From contig NZ_JAMQOP010000001.1 of NCBI RefSeq assembly GCF_031624495.1, positions 124,001-188,000 of the forward strand: a DNA stretch of 64,000 nt, read 5' to 3'. The notes below the pieces were generated by a model. That model was given only the letters and a program-made list of their open reading frames with translations. It ran no database searches and was not told the DNA's origin. This stretch comes from Halogeometricum sp. S1BR25-6. Its GTDB lineage: Archaea > Halobacteriota > Halobacteria > Halobacteriales > Haloferacaceae. Positions 36,611-45,218 of the stretch are shown here, piece by piece (position 1 is the first letter of the stretch; each line of letters begins with the position of its first letter). The position numbers and the translations under genes are program-made.

Positions 36611-36872
36611 AGTTTCGATGTGCCAGCACGTTGTGCCTTGACCCTGTTAAAATCAGTGGCCATCCATGTGAATAATAGTCTCGCAGGCCGAGCGGGGGCG
36701 CGCTGTGAACGCCCCCGTCGACGATGCTCGCCTCAGTATCGGGGCGGTTACCCTCGGCGGAGACCGACCGGAAGGGCCGCCCGCCGCTTCGAGTATCCCT
36801 TTGTCACTAGGTCTCTAAGGGGCGGTGGAACCTCAAGACTTTTTACCGATTCGTCGCTACGGGCGGGTCACG
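36611..36872. other. Intergenic region with a perfect hairpin
   Basis: This divergent gap has no credible protein gene. It contains an 8-bp GC-rich stem, CGGGGGCG (36693-36700) and CGCCCCCG (36710-36717), with a 9-nt loop. A likely TATA, CTTTTTACC, lies at about 36838-36846. The hairpin sits upstream of both start sites, so it could be an operator or part of a small RNA rather than a terminator. Confidence 0.4.
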
Positions 36873-36947
36873 ATGCTCTGCGACACGGCCCACGGCCGCG
36901 CCGAACTCGACCGCCGCGTTCCGTTCCCCACGGGAGGATTCTCCTGA
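36873..36947 (+). CDS. Possible 24-aa leader ORF upstream of tauE gene
   Basis: ATG at 36873 lies 27-35 nt after the TATA-like CTTTTTACC, so it would be the first codon of a leaderless transcript. It encodes MLCDTAHGRAELDRRV plus eight residues and stops with TGA directly before the next ATG. Hypothetical; no homology known to me. Confidence 0.35.
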   Translation: MLCDTAHGRAELDRRVPFPTGGFS

Positions 36948-37037
36948 ATGCGCGACGACAGCACTACGGCGACCAGCGACGACTCCGTCCGTTCTCAACA
37001 TCCCTCGGCGCGAACCGCCGACGGCGCCGACCACTGA
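36948..37037 (+). CDS. Possible 29-aa second leader ORF
   Basis: The ATG directly abuts the TGA of the previous short ORF and has a good Shine-Dalgarno (GGGAGG, 36932-36937) 10 nt upstream. It encodes MRDDSTTATSDDSVRSQHPS plus nine residues, hydrophilic and acidic-to-neutral like local proteins. It ends 9 nt before the transporter ATG at 37047. Low confidence, but the coupled arrangement is unusual. Confidence 0.35.
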   Translation: MRDDSTTATSDDSVRSQHPSARTADGADH

Positions 37038-37046
37038 CTTCCAACG

Positions 37047-38129
37047 ATGAGTTCTGACACTTCGGACCCCCTACAGAAGACGCTCCTCAAGTACCAACAC
37101 GTGTTCGTACTCCTCGCGCCGGTGGTGTTCGTCACTACCGTCCTCCTCGCCGCGCCCACGGGGGGGAGCGTCGGCGTCGACTACTGGCTGGAGTTCTGGT
37201 GGCTGTTCCCGGCGTTCCTGCTCGGCGCCACCATCGTCAACACCGTCGGTATCAGCGGGTCGGCGCTGTTCGTGCCGTTTCTCATCTTCATCTTCCCGCT
37301 GTTCGCCGCGCCCCTCGAACCCGAGACCATCGTCAAGGTGGGTCTCATCAGCGAGGCGTTCGGCCTGTCGAGTTCGTCCATCGCGTTCATCCAGTACGGC
37401 CTCGTCGACCGCCGACTGGCGCTGACGCTCGTCGGGGGCGCCGTCCCGTTCGTCGTCGCCGGCGCCCTCCTGTCGTTCGTCATCCCCGAGGTGGTGTTCC
37501 ACTCGCTGCTCGGACTGGCGCTCTTGGCGGCGTCGTACCTGCTGTTCCGCGCGGACCTCGGGCACGACGAGTCCGGCAGTAGCGACGAAGCCGTCGCCGA
37601 CGGCGGCCCCGTCGACCCGGACCTGCCGAACGACGCGGAGAAACTCGGTCCCGCCGGCGTCGCCACCGACGCCGACGGAAACGTGACGCGCGTCGACCGG
37701 GACGGCGACGACTACAGTTACACGCGCGGCGGCTACACCCGCCGGTTCGCCAATTACAGCGTCGGCGGTCTGTTCCAAGGGCTCGCCGGATTCGGCGTCG
37801 GCGAACTCGGCATCATCTCGATGCTGGGAACGAAGGTGCCCGTCCGCGTCGCCATCGGCACGAACCACATCGTCGTCGCCCTCACGGCCATCCTCGCCTC
37901 CCTCGTCCACGTCTTCGGCGGCGGACTCGTCGGCGGCCACTCGCTCAGTCTGGCGACGACGCCGTGGAACATGGTCGTCTTCACCGTCCCGGCCACCGTC
38001 CTCGGCGGGCAAATTGCCCCCTACGTGTCGAACGCCCTGGAGACGAGCACCATCAAGAACTTCGTCGGCGTCCTCTTCGCCATCATCTCGGTCGCGCTGT
38101 TCGTCATGGCCGCGGGCAACGTCATCTGA
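37047..38129 (+). CDS. TauE/SafE family sulfite/anion exporter
   Basis: A 360-residue membrane protein with about eight hydrophobic helices split by an acidic cytoplasmic loop (about 175-235). Each half carries a similar repeat: FLLGATIVNTVGISGSALFVPFL near 55-80 and SVGGLFQGLAGFGVGELGIISML near 240-265. These G-x-G-x-x-motif repeats are typical of the TauE/SafE (DUF81) family, proposed exporters of sulfite or organosulfonates. The substrate here is not determined. Two short ORFs precede it in the same frame, and no sulfur-metabolism genes are directly adjacent, although tssA/tssB lie 10 kb away. Confidence 0.85.
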   Translation: MSSDTSDPLQKTLLKYQHVFVLLAPVVFVTTVLLAAPTGGSVGVDYWLEFWWLFPAFLLGATIVNTVGISGSALFVPFLIFIFPLFAAPLEPETIVKVGLISEAFGLSSSSIAFIQYGLVDRRLALTLVGGAVPFVVAGALLSFVIPEVVFHSLLGLALLAASYLLFRADLGHDESGSSDEAVADGGPVDPDLPNDAEKLGPAGVATDADGNVTRVDRDGDDYSYTRGGYTRRFANYSVGGLFQGLAGFGVGELGIISMLGTKVPVRVAIGTNHIVVALTAILASLVHVFGGGLVGGHSLSLATTPWNMVVFTVPATVLGGQIAPYVSNALETSTIKNFVGVLFAIISVALFVMAAGNVI

Positions 38130-38148
38130 GGCGCTCTCCCCTCTTCCC

Positions 38149-38601
38149 CTACTGGCTTCCGGCGTCGTTGGCGTCGCCGTCTTTGTCCTTGTCGACTAAC
38201 CCCTCGCCGTCGTCGAGGTCGCCGTCGCCGTCGAAGCCGTGGTCTCCGAGCTGTTCGGAAGGGGTCGACCCCTTGTCGTCGACGTACACGTCCGCGTGAC
38301 CCTTCTCCATCCGCAGGCCGTGCCAGTCGATGCCCCACTCGGTGAGGCGAGCGACCGTCTCCTGTGCGGCCTCCCAGGGCCGGGCGGTCCAGACGATGAT
38401 GGTGTGACCCTGCCGGTACTGGTAGTTCACCCACTCGACCATCTCCTCGTCGGGTTCCTCGGGGCGTCGGGTGATGTAGGACTCCTCGCCCTTCGTCAGC
38501 GTCTTGTCGAAGTCCACGGCGATGCGCTGGTGCTCCTCGGCGTCGAACGGTTCCTCGCCGTCGAGCATCACGCCCTCGCCGTCGGCGTCGCTATCACTCA
38601 T
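38149..38601 (-). CDS. HAD-like hydrolase, short form
   Basis: A 150-residue protein. AVDFDKTLTKGEESY (about residues 28-42) is HAD motif I with the two catalytic Asp residues, and HTIIVWTARPWEAAQETV near 65 is motif II. ADVYVDDKGSTPSEQL near 103 resembles motif III/IV with an acidic pair. The short size and the DDKG form match small phosphatases of the KDO-8-P/capsule-biosynthesis type. The start MSDSDADG may be shorter in reality (an ATG at codon 12), since the first 25 residues are a disordered acidic stretch. The last 30 residues are Asp/Gly-rich and probably disordered. Confidence 0.72.
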   Translation of the reverse strand: MSDSDADGEGVMLDGEEPFDAEEHQRIAVDFDKTLTKGEESYITRRPEEPDEEMVEWVNYQYRQGHTIIVWTARPWEAAQETVARLTEWGIDWHGLRMEKGHADVYVDDKGSTPSEQLGDHGFDGDGDLDDGEGLVDKDKDGDANDAGSQ

Positions 38602-38652
38602 GACTCTCCGCAGACCTCCCAGCGAGAAAGGCGTGTGGGCCGCTCTCGGAGG

Positions 38653-38838
38653 CTATCGGTCGGTCGGCTCGGTTCCGTCCCTCGATGCGGTCCCGGCGAC
38701 GGCCCGGACGCGCATCTCGACGTACCGTCCGGACCACGTCCGGAAGTGCTGCAGTACCCGAGCGACGACGCCGTCGTCGGCCGTCGGCCGCGGTGCCGAC
38801 GCCCGTTCCGGTCCAGTCGGTCCGCGTTCGTGACTCAT
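38653..38838 (-). CDS. Small hypothetical protein, 61 aa
   Basis: MSHERGPTGPERASAPRPTA then DDGVVARVLQHFRTWSGRYVEMRVRAV. The last part could be a short helix; the rest is polar and probably disordered. No family recognised. A strong TATA (AAATTTTAT read on the minus strand, about 38863-38871) lies 25-30 nt before the ATG, which is the main reason to regard it as expressed. Confidence 0.45.
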   Translation of the reverse strand: MSHERGPTGPERASAPRPTADDGVVARVLQHFRTWSGRYVEMRVRAVAGTASRDGTEPTDR

Positions 38839-38889
38839 GGCTCAGTATTGTGGACTATTGTTCATAAAATTTGTGCGGCGCTCGCGGCG

Positions 38890-40023
38890 CTACCGCTCCC
38901 GCACCTCTTCGAGGTCGACCTCCCGTTCCCCCGCGTCGCCGTTCGCCAACTCCTCGACCTCGCCCAGAATCTCCTCGATGTCGTCGAGGCCGATGAGTTC
39001 GCGCGTCTCCGCGTCGAAATCGCGGCTCTCCAGTCCCGCCGACTCTTGGACGTCCGAGTCGCTCAACTGCCGGCCGTACCGCCCCAACAGGCTGGTGAGT
39101 TCCTGCGGGAGAACGTACGTCGTCGACGGCGACTCCCCGATGCGGCGGAGCGACTCCAACCCCCTGTCGACGATGGCGCGTTCGCCCATCGACTCGGCGG
39201 ACTTCGCGCGGAGGACCGTCGAGATGGCGTCACCCTGCGCTTCGAGAATCTGACTCTGTTTCTCCCCCTGCGCGCGGATGATGTTCGACTGCTTCGCCCC
39301 TTCGGCCTGCTCGACGGCGGAGCGCCGTTTCCCCTGCGCCTCCAGAATCATGGCGCGGCGGCGGCGTTCGGCACCCGCCTGCTGCTCCATCGCGTTCTCC
39401 ACGCCGGGGGAGGGGCGCACCTCGCTCACCTCGACGGACTCGACTTCGACGCCCCACTCGTTGGTCGGTTCGTTCAACTGCGCGTAGATGCGGCGGTTTA
39501 TCTCGTCGCGCCGCGACAGCGTCTCGTCCAGTTCCATGTCGCCGATGACGGCGCGGAGCGACGTCTGCGAGAGGTACGACACCGCGTTCCGGTAGTCGTC
39601 GACTTCGAGAAAGGCCTTCTTCGCGTCCTTCACGCGGATGTAGACGAAGGCGTCGGCCGTCACCGGCGAGTTGTCTTCGGTGATGGCTTCCTGCGAGGGG
39701 ACGTTCAGCGTCTGCGTTCGCATGTCGAACGGGTACGTCTTCGAGACGAACGGCGGGACGAGGTTGAGTCCCGGTTCGAGCAGTTTTCGATACTCCCCGA
39801 ACACCGTCAGCGCCGTCCGCTCGTAGGCGTTGACTATCTCGACGGCGCTGAGCACCGTGGCGACGACGAGGACGAGAGCGAGGACGCCGAGGAGGATCAC
39901 CGGATTGAATCCGACTACCGCGAGCGCCACGAAAACGGCGAGGACGCCGGCGACGCCGGACGTCACCCAGTCCGGCGGACCGTTCGCGGACAGGCGGCCG
40001 AGTTCGCGGAACAGGTTTGCCAT
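38890..40023 (-). CDS. SPFH/Band 7 (stomatin-like) membrane protein
   Basis: A 377-residue protein with two N-terminal hydrophobic helices (about 20-60) and then an SPFH domain: NAYERTALTVFGEYRKLLEPGLNLVPPFV near 64-92, and VYIRVKDAKKAFLEVDDYRNAVSYLSQTSLRAVIGDMELDETLSRRDEINRRI. The second half is a long charged helix (EQQAGAERRRRAMILEAQGKRRSAVEQAEGAKQ) that forms coiled-coil oligomers. SPFH proteins organise membrane microdomains and often partner with NfeD or proteases, but no nfeD gene is adjacent. A TATA-like CATTAAGG lies about 25 nt before the ATG. Confidence 0.92.
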   Translation of the reverse strand: MANLFRELGRLSANGPPDWVTSGVAGVLAVFVALAVVGFNPVILLGVLALVLVVATVLSAVEIVNAYERTALTVFGEYRKLLEPGLNLVPPFVSKTYPFDMRTQTLNVPSQEAITEDNSPVTADAFVYIRVKDAKKAFLEVDDYRNAVSYLSQTSLRAVIGDMELDETLSRRDEINRRIYAQLNEPTNEWGVEVESVEVSEVRPSPGVENAMEQQAGAERRRRAMILEAQGKRRSAVEQAEGAKQSNIIRAQGEKQSQILEAQGDAISTVLRAKSAESMGERAIVDRGLESLRRIGESPSTTYVLPQELTSLLGRYGRQLSDSDVQESAGLESRDFDAETRELIGLDDIEEILGEVEELANGDAGEREVDLEEVRER

Positions 40024-40126
40024 GGTCGTTCCTTAGTGTCGACGGCATTAAGGGTACGTCCGCGTCGACCCCGGCACGACCCCGAACCCCGGAAGACGCT
40101 TCGCCCCCGAGTGCGACCCGACGCCC

Positions 40127-40219
40127 GTGCTCCCCGACGTGCGCGGCGAACTCGGCGTGCAAGACCTCCTCGGACCGATTTCCGCCCTCGTCGTCCCCTG
40201 GTTGCTCGACCGCACCTGA
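40127..40219 (+). CDS. Possible 30-aa small protein
   Basis: A GTG-started frame encoding MLPDVRGELGVQDLLGPISA and ten more residues ending LLDRT. The middle is moderately hydrophobic. No promoter or ribosome site that I can identify supports it; it is recorded because it fills the gap between the SPFH and 2H genes and has haloarchaeal codon usage. Weak. Confidence 0.25.
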   Translation: MLPDVRGELGVQDLLGPISALVVPWLLDRT

Positions 40220-40267
40220 ACGGCTGCGGAACGGACGACTTTTCTCCCCCGGCCCCGACGCTCGGAC

Positions 40268-40777
40268 GTGTTCAGCCTCAACGTGCCCATTCCCGGTCGC
40301 GTCGAACGCCTCGCTTCGGAGCTCCATCCGGCGCTCACCTCGTTCGATTCGATCCGCGATCGGCACTCGCTGGTCCTCAAACGGTTCGACACGGCGCTGG
40401 ACGCCGACGCGGACTCGCTCCCGCACCTCCGCGAGCGACTTCGGGGGACGCTCCGCGGCGTCGGCCCGTTCGAGATACGGACCGACGGTATCGGCGCCTT
40501 CGAGATACCCACCAAGGGACCCGGACCCGTCGTCTACCTCGCAATCGAGAGTCCGGGTCTGTTCGACCTTCACGACCGGCTCTGCGCGGAGTTCGGTACC
40601 GTCCCCGAAATGGAGGGCGACGACTACACCCCGCACGTGACGCTCGCCCGCGGCGGGCGAATCGAGGACGCGAGGACGCTCGTCGAACGCGACATCGAGG
40701 AGGTCGGTTGGACGGTCGAAGAAGTGCGCGTTTGGGACGGGCGCTACCGCGAGAACGCCGCGCGCATCCCGCTCTGA
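40268..40777 (+). CDS. 2'-5' RNA ligase superfamily (2H phosphoesterase) protein
   Basis: A 169-residue protein of the LigT/2H fold, a bilobal structure with one H-x-[ST]-x motif per lobe. The second, PHVTLARG near residue 122, is intact. The first, RHSLVLKRF near 32, reads H-S-L-V, so the usual Ser/Thr is replaced or shifted. The family hydrolyses or ligates 2',3'-cyclic or 2',5'-phosphodiesters; the degenerate first motif leaves activity uncertain. The start is a GTG at 40268, with a T-rich TATA-like stretch 25-30 nt upstream. It converges with the P450 gene 6 nt away. Confidence 0.72.
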   Translation: MFSLNVPIPGRVERLASELHPALTSFDSIRDRHSLVLKRFDTALDADADSLPHLRERLRGTLRGVGPFEIRTDGIGAFEIPTKGPGPVVYLAIESPGLFDLHDRLCAEFGTVPEMEGDDYTPHVTLARGGRIEDARTLVERDIEEVGWTVEEVRVWDGRYRENAARIPL

Positions 40778-40783
40778 CGCTCC

Positions 40784-42148
40784 TTACCGCTCGCGCAGTC
40801 GCATCCCCATCGGCTCCTCGGGGTGCATCGTCAGCGACCCGCGGAGGTCGAACGGTTCGTCGCGGACGTAGTCGAGTTCGTACTCCTGCGCCACCGTCGC
40901 GAGGATGAGCTGCGCCTCCATCATCGAGAAGCGCTTGCCGATGCAGTGGCGCGGGCCGCCGCCGAACGGGAAGTACGAGAAACGCGGCCGGTCGGTCCGG
41001 CGTGCCGGAAGCCACCGGTCGGGGTCGAACTCCTCCGGGGAATCGTACCACCGCGGCGACCGGTGGACCACCCACTGCGGCAGCATTATCGCCGACCCCT
41101 CGGGAATGCGGTACCCGCCGAGGCGCACGTCCACCTGCGGTTCGCGGAAGATGACGTACACCGGCGGGTACAGGCGCATCGCCTCCTGAATCACCCGCTC
41201 GACGTAGTCGAACCGCCGCACGTCGGCGGCGGTGGGCGTCTCGCCGCCGCACACTTCCTCGACTTCCTCCTGCAACGCCGCCTCCGCCTCGGGGTGCTGG
41301 GAGAGCAGGTACCACGTGTACGTCAGCGTCAACGCCGTCGTGTCGTGCCCGGCCAAGAGCATCGTCATCATCTCGTCGCGTATCTGCCGGTCGGTCTGCT
41401 CGCCGCGCCCCTGCGCGCGCAGGAGCACCGACAGGAGGTCCATCGGCGGACCGTCTTTGTCTCCGCCGGTGACGGCCGCCGCCGGGTCGTTCTCGGTGCC
41501 CCGCCGCGACGAGACGACGTCGTCGATGATATCCTCCAGCACGGAGACGGAGTCGGCGTACTCGCGGTTCTCCCGCGTCGGCGCCCAGTCGGGCACGAGA
41601 AAGCGCATCGGGTCCGGTTCGAACCGCTTGCCGAGGGGTTCGAGGTTCTCCTGGACCGTCTTTATCCGCTCGTCGCCCAGCGACGACCCGAACATCGCGT
41701 CGACGATTATCTTCACCGTCACGCGGGCCATCTCCAACTGCACGTCGCGCACCTCGCCGTCCGCCCAGCCGTCGACCATTGACTCGGCGTGGTCGGTCAT
41801 CGACTCGCCCAACGCCGAGATGCGGCCGGGGGCGAAGGAGGGTTGGGCCAGTCGGCGCTGCTTTTGCCACCGCTCGCCCTCGCTCAGCAGCAGTCCGTCG
41901 CCGAGGAGCGTCCCGATGGCGTCGTCCTGGAAGTCGGGCTTCTGGTAGCGCGCGTCGTCGCTCACCAGCACCCGCTCGATGTCGGCGGGGTTCGTCAGCA
42001 TGTAGGTGTCCAGCGGTCCGAGTCCGAAGCGGACCACGTCGCCGTACGTCTCCGACACCTGCGTCAGGAAGGTGAACGGGTCCTTCGCGTACTGCCGTCC
42101 GCTTCCGAACAGCGGTACGCCGTTCGGACCCGGCGGTCGGATGCTCAT
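40784..42148 (-). CDS. Cytochrome P450 monooxygenase
   Basis: A 454-residue P450. The proline-rich start PPGPNGVPLFGSGRQYAKDP is unusual for a soluble bacterial type. The I-helix motif is AGHDTT (about 255), the K-helix E-x-x-R is in QEAMRLYPP (about 312), and the haem loop FPFGGGPRHCIGKRF places the ligand Cys at residue 402. The substrate is unknown; in haloarchaea carotenoid or lipid oxidation is possible. No ferredoxin or reductase gene is adjacent. Divergent from the cupin gene at 42333. Confidence 0.95.
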   Translation of the reverse strand: MSIRPPGPNGVPLFGSGRQYAKDPFTFLTQVSETYGDVVRFGLGPLDTYMLTNPADIERVLVSDDARYQKPDFQDDAIGTLLGDGLLLSEGERWQKQRRLAQPSFAPGRISALGESMTDHAESMVDGWADGEVRDVQLEMARVTVKIIVDAMFGSSLGDERIKTVQENLEPLGKRFEPDPMRFLVPDWAPTRENREYADSVSVLEDIIDDVVSSRRGTENDPAAAVTGGDKDGPPMDLLSVLLRAQGRGEQTDRQIRDEMMTMLLAGHDTTALTLTYTWYLLSQHPEAEAALQEEVEEVCGGETPTAADVRRFDYVERVIQEAMRLYPPVYVIFREPQVDVRLGGYRIPEGSAIMLPQWVVHRSPRWYDSPEEFDPDRWLPARRTDRPRFSYFPFGGGPRHCIGKRFSMMEAQLILATVAQEYELDYVRDEPFDLRGSLTMHPEEPMGMRLRER

Positions 42149-42332
42149 GCCGGGGCTTAGCGCGGATACGTATGAACGTCTCGGATACTACGCCGCCTGA
42201 CAGATCCGCCGGCGGTCGGGGGCGCTATCTCCGTGTTCGGTCGGTGGTCGAACGCGGTAGCTTCGCGCCGCGGTGCGACTCTCCCTGCGGTCCCGACCGA
42301 GGGTATTTGCCGCTGGCGGCGCGGTATGCGGT

Positions 42333-42728
42333 ATGGATGGCGATTTTTCCGTCCTCGACCCGGACGACGTCGAACAGGAGCCGTTCGCCATGTGCGACGT
42401 CCGACACCGTAAACTGACCGAGGCGCTCGGTTGCACCGAGATGCGAATCAACACCGCCACCCTCGAACCGGGCGAGGCGACCCCTCCGCACGCTCACGAG
42501 GGGCAAGAGGAGGTCTACATCGCGCTGACCGGCGGCCGCGTGGAAATCGACGGCGAGGCGCACGACGTTCCCGAGGGCGGGGTCGTTCGGGTCGGACCCG
42601 AACCGATTCGAGCGGTCCGCAACGACACCGACGACGAAATTCACCGGTGGGTCATGGTCGGCGCCCCTCCGGTCGGAACCGTCGAGGACTTCGGCAACAC
42701 GGTCCTCCCCGGCGAAGAATCGCCGTAG
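42333..42728 (+). CDS. Single-domain cupin
   Basis: A 131-residue cupin-2 protein. Motif 1 is visible in TPPHAHEGQEEVYIALTGG, with the H-x-H and E metal ligands, and motif 2 in VVRVGPEPIRAVRND, which lacks the usual second-motif His. The metal centre is thus probably incomplete. The start at 42333 is preceded by TATA-like GGTATTTGC about 30 nt upstream. Function unknown. Confidence 0.78.
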   Translation: MDGDFSVLDPDDVEQEPFAMCDVRHRKLTEALGCTEMRINTATLEPGEATPPHAHEGQEEVYIALTGGRVEIDGEAHDVPEGGVVRVGPEPIRAVRNDTDDEIHRWVMVGAPPVGTVEDFGNTVLPGEESP

Positions 42729-42894
42729 GGCCGTCTCGCCGGACCGCGCCGACGCGAACGCGTGGACGCGGTGGCACAAGCGGAGAGCGCCTCGGGTGTC
42801 GCCGAACGACTCCCCCGCGGCCGGATGGTCGGTCGAGGTCCGTACCGGGTTGGCGCTCAACGGCGATTCTGAAAACCCTCGCCGTCGGTTCCCG

Positions 42895-45072
42895 TCAGGG
42901 CCGCGGCGGGTCGCCCGCGTAGGCGTCGTGGTCGCCGTAGAAGTTCAGCATCGCGAACTTCAGTTTCTGCGCGGAGACGTCGACGAGTTCCGCCCGCTCC
43001 TCGGCCGGGAACGACGAGCGGACGCCGTACTTGCCCATCTCCGAACTCATCCGCGTGTAGCGCTTGTCGGCGAGGACGCGCACGCCGAAGTCCTCGGGCG
43101 AGCGGATGACCCGCCCGAGCGCCTGTCTGGTCTTGCGGATGGTCGGAATCTCGACGGCGTAGCGCCACCCCGCCTCTTTTCGACCGCTGTACGCCCGGTC
43201 GTAGGCGTCTTGAATCGCCTCCATCCGTTCGGAGAGGTGCGGGTACGGCACGCCGACGACCACCACCGTCCGGGCGTCGTCGCCGTCGAAGCTCACCCCC
43301 TCCGCGAGCGTCCCCCACAGCGAGGTGAGCATCACCGCTCCCTGACTCTCGACGAACTTCGACCGAATCTCCTCGGTGTCGGTTCCCGCCTCGTCCAAGA
43401 AGAGGCGGTCGGTCACCTCCATCCTCGACTGCAGGCGCTCGTGGTAGCGCTCCGCCTCGGCGTAGGAGGGGAAGAACACGAGCGTGTTGCCCGGCGTGAA
43501 GCGCGACGCGTCGGTCAACACCTGCGTCAGTTTCTCCTGCGTCGCGGGTTCTTCGCGCTCGGAACTGAACAGCGCCGGCGTCTCGACGGCCAGCGTCCGG
43601 CGGTTCTCCTCGGGGTATTCGAGACCGTAGGCCATCGTCACCGGGTCCGAGAGGCCGAGGACGTCCTCGGTCACGTCGAACGGCCGGAGCGTCGCGGACA
43701 TCAGGACGCTCGCGTGCACCTCCTCGAACAGCGCCTCGGTCACCTCGCGGGGGATGCAGGTGTACAGTTCCGCGCGGCCGTACACCTCCTCCGTGCCGCC
43801 GTCGCGCCGGACGGAGCACATCGGGTGCTGGCCCAACTTCGCCCCGTCCGCCATCCACGCGCCGACGAACTGGGCGGCCTGCAGGGTCTGACACTCCTTC
43901 CGCGTCGTCGTCTCGCCGTCTTTGTACGCCTCCTCGTACTCGCCGTCGAGGCGCTTCCCCAACTGGAGGGCCAATTCCACCTCCGCGTCGATGCCCCGGC
44001 CCTCGTACTGTTGGAGGAACGTCAGCGTCAGGTCGTCGCGCCTGTCCCGGTTGGCGATGGGCAGGTCGTACCAGTTCTCGCCGACCTGCTCTCGCTCCCC
44101 GAAGCCGAACGCCTCGTCGTACGTCTCCCGGAGGGCGTCGAGGAACGCCGAGAGGACGTTCTCCGCGGCCTCGGCGCGCGAGTCGTCGGTGTCTTCGAGT
44201 TCGTCCAGCGCCTGCTGGAGGGTGTTCTCCGTCAGCGTCCGACTCGCGTGGTCGCGGGCGGCCGACTCGATGTTGTGCGCCTCGTCGAACACCGTGAGGA
44301 CGTCCTCGGGGTCGCGGTCCAACCACCGGAAGAACTGCTCGCGGATGTTCGGGTCCAACAGGTGGTGGTAGTTGCACACCACGAGGTCGACCCCCTCCAT
44401 CCCCTCCTTCAGCAGTTCGTAGCCGCACAGCGTCCGCTCCTCGGCGTACTCGTAGACGTCCTCGGGCGTCCGCACGTCGTCGAATAGCCACGAGAAGAAC
44501 TCCTCCGTGTCCTCGGTGAGGTTGTTGTAGTAGTACTCGCAGACGTTCCCCTCGCGGAGTTCCTCCAACTCCTCGTCGATGTCTTCGAGTTCGTCGGTGA
44601 CGGCCGTCCGCGCCTCGGCGGCGCCCTCTTCGCCCGCGCGCATCCGGTCGACGAGGGCGTCGGCCTGTTCGGAGAGTTCCGCTTTGTCCTCCTCTCTCTC
44701 CACGAGGCTCCGCGTGGTGTCGCGGAGCGTCTGACACTCCTGATAGTCGACGCCGATGTGACACATCGACGACTTCCCTTTGAACACGACGGCGCGAATC
44801 GGCTCCGTCCGGGTGATGGCGCGCGCGTCCTCGACGAACTGGCGCATCTGCTGGTGGACGTTCGTCGTGATGACCACCGTCTTGTCCTCGCGGCGGGCGT
44901 ACTCTAGGGCGGGGACTAACGCCGACAGCGTCTTGCCCGTCCCCGGCGCGCCCTCGATGAGCACGTCTCGGCCGCCGTCGAGGGCCTCGGCGATGCCGTC
45001 CATCGCCGCCTCCTGGTTCGGGTACGGGCGGTCGTACGGGAAGAACCGCATGTGTCCGCTCGTCTCAGCCAC
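42895..45072 (-). CDS. Rad3/XPD-type ATP-dependent DNA helicase
   Basis: A 725-residue superfamily 2 helicase. Walker A EGAPGTGKT (about 40-48) follows a Q-motif-like YPNQEAAMDGIAEAL. A long acidic insert of about 130 residues contains scattered cysteines (SSMCHIGV, YQECQTL, GNVCEYYY, TLCGYELL). Their order fits the four ligands of the XPD/DinG iron-sulfur cluster. Walker B VFDEAHNIE follows, and the C-terminal motifs include GTLAEGVSF and ALGRVIRSPEDFGVRVLAD. It unwinds DNA 5' to 3', with a role in repair or replication restart. Transcribed alone, divergent from mscS. Confidence 0.92.
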   Translation of the reverse strand: MAETSGHMRFFPYDRPYPNQEAAMDGIAEALDGGRDVLIEGAPGTGKTLSALVPALEYARREDKTVVITTNVHQQMRQFVEDARAITRTEPIRAVVFKGKSSMCHIGVDYQECQTLRDTTRSLVEREEDKAELSEQADALVDRMRAGEEGAAEARTAVTDELEDIDEELEELREGNVCEYYYNNLTEDTEEFFSWLFDDVRTPEDVYEYAEERTLCGYELLKEGMEGVDLVVCNYHHLLDPNIREQFFRWLDRDPEDVLTVFDEAHNIESAARDHASRTLTENTLQQALDELEDTDDSRAEAAENVLSAFLDALRETYDEAFGFGEREQVGENWYDLPIANRDRRDDLTLTFLQQYEGRGIDAEVELALQLGKRLDGEYEEAYKDGETTTRKECQTLQAAQFVGAWMADGAKLGQHPMCSVRRDGGTEEVYGRAELYTCIPREVTEALFEEVHASVLMSATLRPFDVTEDVLGLSDPVTMAYGLEYPEENRRTLAVETPALFSSEREEPATQEKLTQVLTDASRFTPGNTLVFFPSYAEAERYHERLQSRMEVTDRLFLDEAGTDTEEIRSKFVESQGAVMLTSLWGTLAEGVSFDGDDARTVVVVGVPYPHLSERMEAIQDAYDRAYSGRKEAGWRYAVEIPTIRKTRQALGRVIRSPEDFGVRVLADKRYTRMSSEMGKYGVRSSFPAEERAELVDVSAQKLKFAMLNFYGDHDAYAGDPPRP

Positions 45073-45183
45073 ACGCGTTCTTGCGCGTCATCGAATATAA
45101 CGTCCCGGTTGGGGCGCCGACGCGCCCGTCACCTCGGCTCGGAAACACGTCTCCGGAGACAATCGCTTCTGAGTACCAAAACC

Positions 45184-45193
45184 GGTTTTATTA
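45184..45193 (+). promoter_or_regulatory. TATA box of mscS-type gene
   Basis: TTTTATTAAC lies 26-35 nt before the ATG at 45219, in otherwise GC-rich sequence; a leaderless transcript is likely. Confidence 0.6.
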
Positions 45194-45218
45194 ACGGGTC
45201 CTTTGCTGTGTCCGGAAT

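Noticed and set aside
38239-40908. 889-codon plus-strand frame
   Set aside because: It crosses several genes on both strands, including the SPFH gene, and has no recognisable domain.
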